This document shows, in pieces, positions 45,957 to 61,706 of a DNA stretch of 64,000 bases. Every line of letters starts with the position of its first letter. Positions within the stretch are counted from its first letter, which is position 1. The notes beneath the pieces are model-generated. The model was not told the DNA's origin. It did no database searches and saw nothing but the letters and a program-made list of their open reading frames with translations. Location of the stretch: the NCBI GenBank assembly GCA_905250115.1, contig CAJNOI010000020.1, positions 470,804-534,803 on the forward strand. Direction: 5' to 3'. A program made the position numbers and the translations under genes. Source of the stretch: Adineta steineri. Its lineage: Eukaryota > Rotifera > Eurotatoria > Adinetida > Adinetidae.

Positions 45957-47518
45957 TGAATTTTTTATTTATTTTATAATACAATTTAACAGTGCTTTCC
46001 AATAATTTATATATAGCTCTCTCTCTCGCTCTATTCTTTTTTTTCTGTACAGTCAAAATGAAGCAAAAAAAATACAACTAATTTCAAATGTTACATAGAA
46101 TTTTTTTCTTTTCTTTTGTTTTTTTGTTTGGATGAATGTAAAAAGATATATGATAGCAGTTTTAAAGTAATTTATTCATTTTTCGTCTTTTTTTATGTTA
46201 AAATTGACATTCTGCCACTTTATGTACATATATATTCAATAAAATGCATTTTCTCTTGGAAGAAAAAAAAAAAGAAGCAGTGAATGTAAATATAATGCAA
46301 CGGAACTTCTTATCTCTAAATTTATTAATAGTTGAACAGTGAATATTTTGAATCTGAAAATATTATTAATATATTCAAAACATTTCTTATAGAACTAAGA
46401 AATAAAATTAGCAATTGCCTCAAGTCATAGGATGAAATAACTTGTTGTCTTCACTATCTTACTAAAGGCAGTTCCGTTACAACTTGAGAAATCTATTGAT
46501 TTTGTTAAAAAAGAAGCTTTACAAATGTGAGAACTCGATTGACGGAAACTCATTTGTCGAGTATTTCAAATACGACAAGTATTCTGTTGTTAACGTACGA
46601 ATGTTATTTCGCATTGACTAAAAAAAAAGAATTTATTTACGTTTAAAATGATCGTATCATATATCTAGAATGAACACTATTGATTAGAAATATTCAGTAA
46701 AACTTAATTGATAGATCAATACTATATTGATAAAAATAAATATGTAAATATGATTAAGAAAGGCTCCTCATGTTTTTTAACTATAAATATATCTTTAATT
46801 GCTTAGATTTATAAAACTGAATTCGTTCACATAAGTACGAAATTACGATAACATTTAGAAATGATATGTAATTTATTGATATTACGAAATATAGAATGTA
46901 GATTAACAAAACTTACATTTGATGTATAATATAATTTACGCTTTATAAGTACAAATAGCGTTAATATTATTATAGAACATTCATATTGCTATGTCATTCT
47001 ATTATCATTGTTTGTGCTTAAGAACAATATAAAATAAAATCTTCGAGATAAAAATAGATATTCAATTGGTAAATACATCGCTCTTATAAATATATATATA
47101 TATATATATATTGTCAATTGTCGTCATTAGTTTTTAGAATGGTTATCCTGCAGTTTGTTGTTGAATAAATTTCGACAGTTATATTATTTAATCTAGGCCT
47201 GACTGAATCAGTATGCTATGAAGATTACTTATTAGTAGATCGATGCATAAATCCCTAAAGGCCCTAAACGATTAAACTAAAAGAGAAAAAAAATTACAAT
47301 AAAAAAATATAAGCAAAATCATCTGATATATTAGTTTTTGAGTGAAAACAAATTTTGATAAAATTATGTCAAATATCGTTAATATTATAAATGCAAAAGC
47401 GACGTTGAATGATATATTAAATTTGTTTCCCAAAATGACAAGACAATTATTTATTTATACGTGATATGCTCACTTTCAAAAGAACAAAAAGAAAAAAGAA
47501 TCAATACACAATAGATAC
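45957..47518. other. Convergent intergenic stretch
   Basis: Between the 3' ends of ATG13 and the channel gene. It holds an AATAAA at 46238-46243, a likely ATG13 polyadenylation signal, and a (TA)n run near 47090-47110. No gene seen. Confidence 0.5.
46238..46243 (+). terminator. Candidate ATG13 polyadenylation signal
   Basis: AATAAA about 280 bp after the ATG13 stop codon, with a T-rich stretch nearby. Confidence 0.4.
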
Positions 47519-49671
47519 TTATACATTCCGTTTAAGTATTGGTTCACGTGCAAAAAAGAATATTGATGCGGCTAACATACTAATAAGATAAAATATAAAA
47601 CAAATTCGATCAACAATAATAGCTAATATTTTCCATTCTTCATATATATCGTATAATGCTTGTGTATGAACATTTTGTTTTTTAGCATGTATTGTTAATA
47701 GTAAACGTTGACATTCAAGTATTTCACGTAAAATCGATATTTTTAAATTTTCATCATCAATTTTACTTGGATCAAATTGTGTTTGCATTTTAAGTAGAAT
47801 TTGTTCAATATTATGTGTCAGTGAATGTTGTTGAAGTGTTGTATATGTTAAATCTTCATTATCATCATCGTTTACTGTTGTTGATGTTGTTTTCATAACA
47901 TTTAATTTTAATCTTGTATCATTACGATTACGAGTTATATCACCATTCGTATTATCTCGATGTATAACAGTCTTTTTCGAAACAGTTGGTGATAATAATT
48001 GTTCACGGGTAAGAAAATGAAAACCAAGGCAATGACCAATTTTATACATAACTATACGACGACACCAAAGTGGTACACGAGATTTTTTAGGTCCACGATA
48101 ATGAAAATTAAGTACAACAACTGTAAGAACAACAGAAATAAGCACCAATATAAGATTGACATTAAAATAAATACCTAAACAATAAAAACATATGTAATTG
48201 AATGTTAATAGAAATTTATTTTTACCAATAATAGGAAGATTTGAAGAAGCTTTCGGTGTATATTCCGAAATAAGTTGTAAAAAAACTGTTAATGCAAGAA
48301 GAATAGTTATTGTTAATGTTATTTTTTCACCTGAATCAGGTGGAAGCCAAAAAACAAATAATGTTAAAAAAGATAATATTGAAAATGGAAATATCATATG
48401 ATTAACATAGAATTGATAATTACGTTTCATATTTATATAAAATACAAGCCATAAATAACGTTTTATTGTCGCATTTTTAACAGATACATCATAAACTTGC
48501 CATTCCGTACGAATATATTGTGTTCGTTGACGTAAATTTTGTGGTTGATGACGAACTAATAATTCATCGGATGGACGTGACCAAGATTGAATTTCCAATG
48601 TACAATTTTGTTTATCTAATCAAACAATACATACATATATATTTAAATTATAAAACTAGAATTTACCAAATGGAAAATAAGTGATAACAACATCACAATA
48701 GGATCGAAATACATCGGGAAAAACCCATTCAACTGTTCCATTATAATGTGCAGTTAATAAATAATGTTCACGTTGTTGAGAATAAGCAACATCAGCTGAA
48801 TTAAATAAAACAATATCTGGTGTCCAAATTTCACGTGTAGCAAAAACTGTACGATTTTGATCATTATAATCACTTGGTATCCATCGTAAATGTTCATCTT
48901 GCCATTTTAATGTTACCTGTACATTGGTTGTCATTACTTGATTTTGTTCATCCTAATTTAGAAGACAAAAAAAAATTAAATAAAATACTTTTTTTAATTT
49001 ATTTACTAAATCCATAACTTGTATTATAGTTAGACCAATATCAACTACAGTAACAGTTGTTGTATTAACAACTGGTCGTGCTTGAGGAACATAACCTTCA
49101 AGTAGAGTTGAACGTAAACGAGATTCATCTGAATGATATTGAGGTTCTAAATAGAAAGAAAAAAAACAAAACAAAAAGTCATGTATTACCCGAGAAATTG
49201 AATAAAATATATTTTGTAAACTACTTAAACGAATCGCTAATATGATGATCTCTAAAGAATAACTAAATATTTTCTTTCTCAAGTACCAATATCATTGCCC
49301 GGACTTTTTTTTTCCTATCGATAGATTCCTTCTCTAAAAACTTTGAGATCTACCGCCGATCTTTTACAATAATTCAATTAGTTGATTTTCCATCGATATG
49401 CATTTCAAGGCCTTTCTCGATAAAAACGAAGAAGAAGAAGAAGGAAAAAGAAGGAAAAATAAAAAGATTTCAACTTACTTCCATCATCATCTCCATCACC
49501 TGAAACTTTATTCTTTCGTCCAATAATAGTTTTCTCTTTTTCTACTCTTGGATTTTTAAATTTCATTGATGTACTAGCTAATGCTGATGAACTGGATGCT
49601 GAATGAGCATAAGAATATAATAGATAATAAATAGATAATAATAAGAATTGAAATAAAACATTGAAATTCAT
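47519..49671 (-). CDS. Cys-loop ligand-gated ion channel subunit, nicotinic-receptor-like (554 aa)
   Basis: Five exons join in phase: 49479-49671, 49007-49146, 48667-48952, 48226-48615 and 47519-48174. It has a signal peptide (MNFNVLFQFLLLSIYYLLYS) and then a ligand-binding domain with WIPSDYNDQN, REIWTPDIVLFNSADV and the 15-residue Cys loop CDVVITYFPFDKQNC. Four membrane helices follow; M2 is preceded by GEK and reads ITLTITILLALTVFLQLI, the pattern of cation-selective channels. A long intracellular loop with a poly-Asp/Thr part precedes M4. No vicinal cysteine pair is visible in loop C, so it is a non-alpha-type subunit or binds another ligand. The first intron after the signal exon is the longest. 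Confidence 0.88.
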
Positions 49672-50642
49672 TGTTGTCAATATAATAAATATTGTAGTTT
49701 ATTGATAATAATCGTTATAATGTTTATCATTCTTATAGTTTTTTAGTAGTCAGATAAAGATAGAAAAAGCAAATATCTCTGAAATCCATCGAGAAATGTA
49801 TAAACGATCCGAGCTAGTGAAGATAAGAGAGACAGGGAAAGCGAGAGAGGGAGAGAGAGGGAAAGACAGAAAAGTTAATTTAGTTCTCGACACTCAGTTT
49901 CTCTTCTTGTTGTTATGTCTTCGTTCTCGATTTCTAGTAGTATATCATGATTGTGTGACAAAAAAGAAGAAAATGTTGATGATGGCGGCAAAAGAAGCGA
50001 AAAAAAAAGGAGAAAATCTCTTTAGATAGAATCTCAGACTAGGTCAAAAAAGAAGCGATAGAAAAAAAGAACATAAAATAGATTGAGTTATGAAGCGTTT
50101 TCAATAACTTGATGTAATAAAAAGAAAAAAACAGTTATATTTACAGAGAAGCAAATGCACCAATAGTTTTCACAAGTAAATTAACATATGTTCAAAAGAT
50201 TTTATTCAAGAATAAAATATATTTTTTTCTTCTTCTTCTTCTCAAAAATCGCAATAGATTTATTTATATACTATTTGACTAGTTTCTGTCATTTATTGAA
50301 TTATCAATATTACATGTCAAACTGGATCAAATCATTTCATCTATAAATGGCAGCCGTTTTATGTAAGGATAAAAACTAGCTTAACAATGAAGTTTTTGTA
50401 ATTACAAGGAAGATGAATTATTTGTTCGAGAATATATGAATGCATAGTTAATTAAGCTATTTGTCGCTTTGAATATAAACAACAACGAATGAACATGTCA
50501 AGTCGATTTTTTTTCTTGTTATTTGCATTTTCTATTGAAAATGATTTAAAAAAGAACGAAGAGAAAAATTAAAAGTACAGTATATATGTTAAAAAACAAA
50601 ACAACACCAAAAAAAAGAGAAGAAAAAAAGAAGAATTTAAAT
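49672..50642. other. Intergenic stretch
   Basis: Promoter side of the channel gene and 3' flank of the BAG gene. A purine-rich GAGAGAGGGAGAGAGAGGG tract lies at about 49843-49861. No gene seen. Confidence 0.5.
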
Positions 50643-52539
50643 TCATGTTAATGTTTCTTTTTGTGATTCATTTGTATTTGATGATGGATCAGTAAAAACG
50701 GCTAGTGTTGTTTCCATTTGATTACTATTATGTTCATTTGATGGATTTATTGGGACTTTTGATTCAAGTTTAGCAAGTACTGTTTGTACATTATGTATCA
50801 TTTCTTTACGTTTTTCTTTTATATCAGCACTAACATCTATTAATTCATCACAACGCATCATCATTTTTAATGCTTGTTCATCTAATAATTTATAAATACG
50901 ATCATCACGTGTTAAACCACTAAATGCATCAACTTGTTGATTTAAATCCATTAAATTTTGTTTAATTTGTTCAAGCTTTTCTAAAGCAATTACATTTGGA
51001 TCACGTATAGGTATCGTTTCAGTCGTTGGAACTTGTTGATCATTTGTTGGCAAAGATGTCGCCGTTGTTTCAGATTTTGAATTTGAATTATTTGTAGAAT
51101 CTTTGGTCATTTTAAAATCAGATTCTTGCTGTTGTTGTTGAGATGTTGGTGGAGGTGGATGACGACCAGGTGATTCATCACGTTGAGAAAGTGGTGAATG
51201 AGAACGATCATGTGCTATAAAAGAAAACAAATAAAAAAGAAAATATAAATACAAATAAATGATTAATATAATAGTTATATATATATATAAATAAATTCCA
51301 ACCTTTTCTTTTTCTTGAAGTACTATTTGTTAAACCCATTTTTTTTGACTGACAATTTTTATTTGTAAACATTTATGTCTACAAAACAGTCATATTTTAT
51401 GAGTTTTTGCCTCCGAAGATGGAGCACTGTTATATGCAGAATGTTCTTTCATTAGTTGTTTTTTTCTTCTTATCATTCTCTTTCCTTTCTCATTCTGTTA
51501 TTATTTCTTCGCCTCACAAGCACGTAACGGGCAATAGTTAGATACACATATTCACTTCTCTTCTCTATTTACAAAGTATATAAACCATGACCTTCTCTAT
51601 TTATTAACGATGTGTCATCTATCTGACCGTGATAGTTGACGCATAAGGACAATGATCGTCTAGTCTTACGCTTAAGATCTGGACTCAACAATAAAAAAAA
51701 AAGGAAAACTAATAGATTTATTTTCTGCTAAAACAGATAAATAACATATTTATATTTCTCATCTAGTAACTAAATATTGTAAAAATTGACTTACAATTAT
51801 TAATTATTCGTTGTGTAGGATTTGTTTGTTGTTGATTGATTGGTACACGATATTCATTTGAATTAACAAAGCTTGGCCGATAATAAGATTGTTGTTGCTC
51901 GGATGGATATGGTCGATTTATCGGAAATTTTTTTTCGCCATCTGGAGAATCATTAAGTGCATCATAAGATCGACGAATAGAATTTGTATTGTATTTATTA
52001 GGTTCGATAAAATCTGAATCAGATTGAAATCCACTATTAAATATAGGGGAATAATATGTTGTATTTCGTGATTGATTATTTGAACGGGTTGAATCCGTGG
52101 GTGGTGATGAAAGAAGATCTTCACTTGAACGACTAGTATGTAAAGATCTTGGTTCATATATACGTTGTTGAGAATGATAATATTGTGGTTCTTGATATGA
52201 AGGTCGATCATAACATGGTTCATTAAAAAGAGAATTTTGTATTAAACGATCATAAGCAGGAATTGGACTATTTCGTCGTTGAAAACGACTTGTTGAATAT
52301 GGATTCATTGTTGGTTTTGTATATGGTGGTGAATTTGAAAAATCATTAAAAGAAGTTTCAGTATAATTTGGACGATGATAAGTACTATATCTTGAATATG
52401 AATTTGAATCTGGTGATGAGATTATTTGTACAGGAATTGTAACACACTAAAAAAGTAGTTTTGAATTATTAAATTTGAATTCTTATCAATTAAATATACA
52501 TACTCCAGCTGGACGTCCAGAAGTATTTGATGAAGACAT
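50643..52539 (-). CDS. BAG3/starvin-like co-chaperone, long form (419 aa)
   Basis: Three exons join in phase for the long form: 52504-52539, 51795-52446 and 50643-51214. It starts MSSSNTSGRPAGCVTIPVQI. The IPV motif resembles the IPV motifs by which BAG3 binds small heat-shock proteins HSPB8/HSPB6. A second one, TIPIRD, precedes the BAG domain. The middle is a disordered Ser/Tyr/Pro/Arg region. The BAG domain lies at about residues 306-385 (LEKLEQIKQNLMDLNQQVDA through VQTVLAKLESK), a three-helix bundle that acts as an HSP70 nucleotide-exchange factor. Unlike vertebrate BAG3 there is no WW domain at the N-terminus. A separate small exon at 51303-51339 offers an alternative start. Confidence 0.8.
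51303..51339 (-). other. Alternative first exon of the BAG gene
   Basis: ATG at 51339 opens MGLTNSTSRKRK and ends at a GT donor in phase 1. It joins in frame to the BAG exon at 51214 and gives ...SRKRKAHDRSH. The long-form exon 2 also ends in phase 1, so both can use the same acceptor. The short form would lack the IPV motif and carry a basic, nuclear-signal-like start. Confidence 0.5.
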
Positions 52540-54078
52540 TGATATATTATTCTAATATAATAAATGAGAACAATCTAAAGCAAGAAGTCAATAATGTCTA
52601 TTGTAGTATAACTCAAATCCTATTGGAATAAACGAATGTGCATTCTGTTAATATAGGGCACACAATACGACAAAGAGAAAAAGAGAAGTTCTTATCGTTC
52701 TTTTATTTCTCTCCAGCTACCGCCTTCTCATTTCATTATTATTGAAAACCTAAGTTTTTTTTCTTCTTTTTCTCCACATTCCTATCGAATGTGTCAATAA
52801 ATAAAAAAAGAAATCTTACTACCGAATCCACTACCGACATGCTGTGAAACAGTGTTATCAAAATAAAATATGAAATTTCCACGATATTTTTATCTTATAA
52901 AAAACATTGACTCATCTTTGTTGTGTCTTCTTCATCATCATCCTACTCTTTGACATGATAAGATCAACCTACGCAAAAAAATATGACTACTACTACTACC
53001 TATTGAATGTAAATAATCACCTTTATCAATACACATACATAACGAGAATATTTCAAATGCCATTCTTGTAATTTTTATTTAAGATTTGTGTGAAGTGGAA
53101 AAAAAACAGAAGAAAGCATTATTATGCAGATTACTCCAAGCTCTTTGCCTTGTGCTTATATCATCGCATCAGTAATATTACATGAATAATATAAGTGCCC
53201 TTTCATTATATATATACATATAACAATGATCTAATAGAACAGAATGTTGATGTTCAATATTCATAATCAGCCATTCTCATTATCTCACTTATCGATGCGA
53301 ACACAGAAAAGAATATCCATTAACTCTTTATAACTAACTCTCTTACCTTCTACTCATATGTCTATATGATGTAATGTATATACATACATATATTTATTCA
53401 CTGTAATAACCTTTTTTCTCTTCTTCTTCTTCCTCGGTTATTCAAATAATATTCGTTATATATTTTTTCTTATTATAAAATCATGAGATTATTAATTATA
53501 TTTTTTTTTCTTCTAAATTCAAGGATATTCATTTTTTTTGTTCTTGCTTTCTATATTTATATTATTATTATTATTATTCTGATTCATATGTTGTAACTAA
53601 AAGCCAAAATGACACCTGTTGTTATATTTTCATCATTAATAGCAAACTATTGATTAATCCCTTTCTCGTCTATTCGAGGCCATTACAAATAGAAAACAGA
53701 ATAAGAATAACAAAAACAACTATATCAGCCATATATAAGGATTTACATAATTTTATCGTAAAATGCGCTTTTTTTTTAGTCTTATTTTTCTTGTGATTAA
53801 TAGGACACAATATCATATAAACATCTTTTGTTGTTCTATATAGTTCCTTTTTTTTGCTTCTCTTCTTTTCATATATATATATTTTAATGATTTTCATCCT
53901 CTTGAGATTTTTGGAAGATGAAGGACAAATATAGGATGAAAAAAATCCGCATAAATCTCGTTTAATATATTGCCTAAATACAATAGTTGAAAAAAAAAAG
54001 AAATCGATAGCAAAAAAAAAGAGAGACAAGGTAACGGATTGAAGTAAACAAACTAGACAGATACACTGAGTGTTTCTT
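52540..54078. other. Intergenic stretch
   Basis: Promoter side of the BAG gene and 3' flank of YME1L. It contains (ATT)n at about 53561-53578 and several TA-rich runs. Open frames here lack protein-like composition. Confidence 0.5.
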
Positions 54079-58532
<4,454 letters not shown>

Positions 58533-58713
58533 CTACAATACATAGACATGCATGTAGCAGAACAAATTGAATTAGTTTATATTTCGTTTTTTTAAACACA
58601 TAAACATCATAGGAAAAAAAATATATAAATAATATGAGACACACACAAAAATGAAAATTAGAAGAGTTTATTGTTTTTATTTTATTTTATTTTATTTTTG
58701 TACAAAGACTAGT

Positions 58714-61210
58714 TCACATAAGTTCAAGAAGATGATCAGCTTCAGTTTCAAGTAATACTTCATCAATTAAAGCAAATTGATCACCAATATCGGTAGGGTC
58801 ATCAAGTTTAAGCAATAGATTTTCATCTTCCTGAGTTGAGCTTATTGGCGATGGTGGTTGTGGTGGTGGTGGTGGATTATTATCTAATGGAATTTTTTCA
58901 ACAGGTTTTGGTGGAGCAATGATCGTCGGTGCTGTTGGTTGTTTGGTAGTACCGAATGATTGTTTTCGTGGCCGAGAAGGTTGGCGAGGAGGAGCTTGCC
59001 GAGGAGAAGCTTGCCATTGTGATGATTGTTGCATTAGTGGTGGTGGTGAGAAGTACTGTGGACGTATAGATAGTAAAGACACCGGTTTAGGTAGCGCGGA
59101 AAATGCTTGGGATGGAGTTTTTGGTTGTGAAGTTCTAGCTAGAAATGCATCGACTTCGTTTTTCCATGCAGAATCATTCATTGTTGGTAATGATGAATAC
59201 GGTTGACGAGGAGGTGATTTTCTTTGTGGTGGAGATGATGACATTGACGATGATGTGGATGAGAAGGATGATGAGGATGAAGGACGACGACGACGTTGCT
59301 GTCGTTCATGTGGTCTACGAGAATTTGACGTTGATGAACATAAATCACCAATCGTTGTATTATTATTATTATTATTGTTATGATGCTGATGATGTTGCTG
59401 CTGATGATGATTATTATTATCTTGTTGAGAATAAATACGTTTTACGGGTGGAGAATCATTTGTTAGTTGTTCTGATGCTGGACGTTTTGAATTGATCACA
59501 TTACGAGTTACAGTATTCACAACAGATCGTGTTGGTGATGATTGTTTCTTCTTAAAACGTCTTTGAAAATAAATATATTTATTATTATTATTGAAATTAT
59601 TCAAAATTATTTTTATTTACTCAATTCGACTTGTTCGACGATCACCATCTTGTGTTAATCCTGTTCCTAGAATAATTCGAAGGTACGATCACATTAAAAA
59701 CTTTCGAGAGAGAGAAAAAAAACCAACAACTATGATGATGAAATACAATAATAAATGCCTATCTATCAACCTATTCCAACTCATAGAAAACAAAAATGCA
59801 CATTAACAAAAATAAAACATTCATATTATTATTGTTACTGTTTTGGTTCATTCCCTATCTAATCTCACTCAATCTATTAATTGAAAAGAACATCAGATAA
59901 AAGAAATATAAAGAATAGAGAGTTTATGAAGATGTTGTTGTATATAGTTGATTGTAAGAAATGGAAAGCATGTTATGCCAATAAACGTACCCGCAGATAT
60001 CTAAATACGAAAAAAAAATATTTTCTCATTTCGAAAAACAAGAAAATTCTTTTACTAACTTTTTCTTCATTTGATGGTGGAGAAATAGGTTTAGGTGTTG
60101 TTGTGTTTGCTGCGGGTAAACGATCACGATTTAATCGAATCGGTTTTGTACTATTTGTTGAAGGTGATTGTTTTGATGTTGTAAATAAACGATTTGTAAT
60201 TGATGGAGCTGAACATGGAAATGATATATCCATCAAAGAATTGACTAAATAAATCAATACAATAAATATATATACATATTTTATTTTATTTCTTACTTTT
60301 ATTTGTATCAATTTCTGGTTCAATTAAATCATCTAGATCGATATCACTATCAATATCATTGATAACTTTCTTTGATGAACTATTTGTATCTGATGAAACA
60401 ACAACTCGATGTACTACTTTTCGATTTGGAATATTCACTGTTTCAGCAATAACAACATTTCGATTTCCAGTTGTTCGTGATTGAAGTTTAGTATCTTCTG
60501 AAGTATCTGATATCACATTACGAGCTATAGTTTCAGTTTGTTCATTTTCTATTGGAATTGCAATACGACGTGGAGGAGTTACAGGTTTAACTGTTGTTAC
60601 AGGTATCGATGGAGTTTCGATTGGAGAAGAATTAATTTGTGTATTCGATACTAATTCATTAATTGGTTGTTGTGGTATAACATCAGGAATAGAAGGAGAA
60701 TTTGCTACAATTGTTGGTTTAATAACTTCTTTATTGACAAGATTTGTCGTTGAAGCTATTAATAAATACAATAGATATTTAATAATATACAAAAAATAGT
60801 TCTTACGTCGAACATTTAATGAACTTCTTGAATTTGGACGTGAGCGTAAATGAAAAAATGTACAATTGGGATTAAGACAACCTGTAGGTGAATTTTCATA
60901 AGCACATGTTATTCCATTATTGACCGGTGGTGCTGGACGCTAAATGATAATTCTATAATTAATATTTTTCTGACTTATATATTTACTTGAATAAAACTGT
61001 GACGTAATGAACAAGCTGGATCAGTACAAGCCCCACGTAACCAAGCAGGACACATAACATTACAAGCTATAACTGATGGATTATGTCGATAGGTACATGT
61101 ATGTCCCTAGAATGAATTTTTTATTTAAATAATCCAAAGAAATCTTGATTTATTACTTTTGCACAAGATGATGTTAAAAAAAAGAAACAATCATCATTTA
61201 CTTTCTGCAT
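58714..61210 (-). CDS. CCCH zinc-finger protein, ZC3H11A-like (about 640 aa)
   Basis: Seven exons join in phase. It starts MQKVNDDCFFFLTSSCAKGH and has three CCCH fingers in the first 110 residues: DCFFFLTSSCAKGHTCTYRH, CPAWLRGACTDPACSLRH and CAYENSPTGCLNPNCTFFH. This matches the DCYFFFYSTC...CPFRH layout of ZC3H11A, an mRNA-export/TREX-associated protein. The rest is low-complexity: Pro-rich, poly-Asn/His/Gln and Ser/Arg-rich. The C-terminus is acidic and hydrophobic (DEVLLETEADHLLELM), like the DEDDLLLELSEMI end of ZC3H11A. The exon 5 donor is best placed at GTTA|GTAAAAG, because other choices break the frame. It shares a 496-bp divergent promoter with the KH-domain gene. Confidence 0.78.
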
Positions 61211-61706
61211 AATTTTATTAATTTATAATCTAAATGAAAACGAATGGGAAATAATCTTTCATATTCTTACATAAAATGTTTACTAAAATAAAAAAAAAAT
61301 CTATCATCATTCATTCCTGTAGATCTACTCCAATCAATAAAGAATATTTTAATGTGGCTCCATCTTTTTATTTAAAAATTTTTATTTTATTTATATATGA
61401 GAAAAAAACACGTTTTCAATTTATTTATTAAAACGAATAAACAATTTTAAAATTCTGATTAATTTCTACATATCTTCATTTTTATTTGCTTGTTTACAGT
61501 TTACATTACAGGTTTTTTTCTTCTTCTCCTCGATTCTTTATCTTTACCATTGAATATTAATTTTTCAGATTATTGGTGGTTATTTTTTTTATATAATATT
61601 ATTAATTTTGTTATCCTCAATAATCTTCCTGTGATTTTGAGTGATTCTATTTTTTGTTTCTAAATTTTTTTCGCTTTTACTAACACGAACAAAAACAAAA
61701 AACAAC
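61211..61706. promoter_or_regulatory. Divergent promoter region, ZC3H11A-like / IGF2BP-like
   Basis: The two RNA-binding-protein genes start back to back 496 bp apart in AT-rich, T-tract-rich DNA. No specific element can be named. Confidence 0.5.

Noticed and set aside
53670-54029. Minus-strand 119-codon frame in the 3' flank of YME1L
   Set aside because: Phe/Lys-rich translation of homopolymer tracts, with no splice or domain support.
59145-59495. Plus-strand frames opposite the ZC3H11A-like last exon
   Set aside because: Antisense translation of Ser/Asn/His codon repeats.
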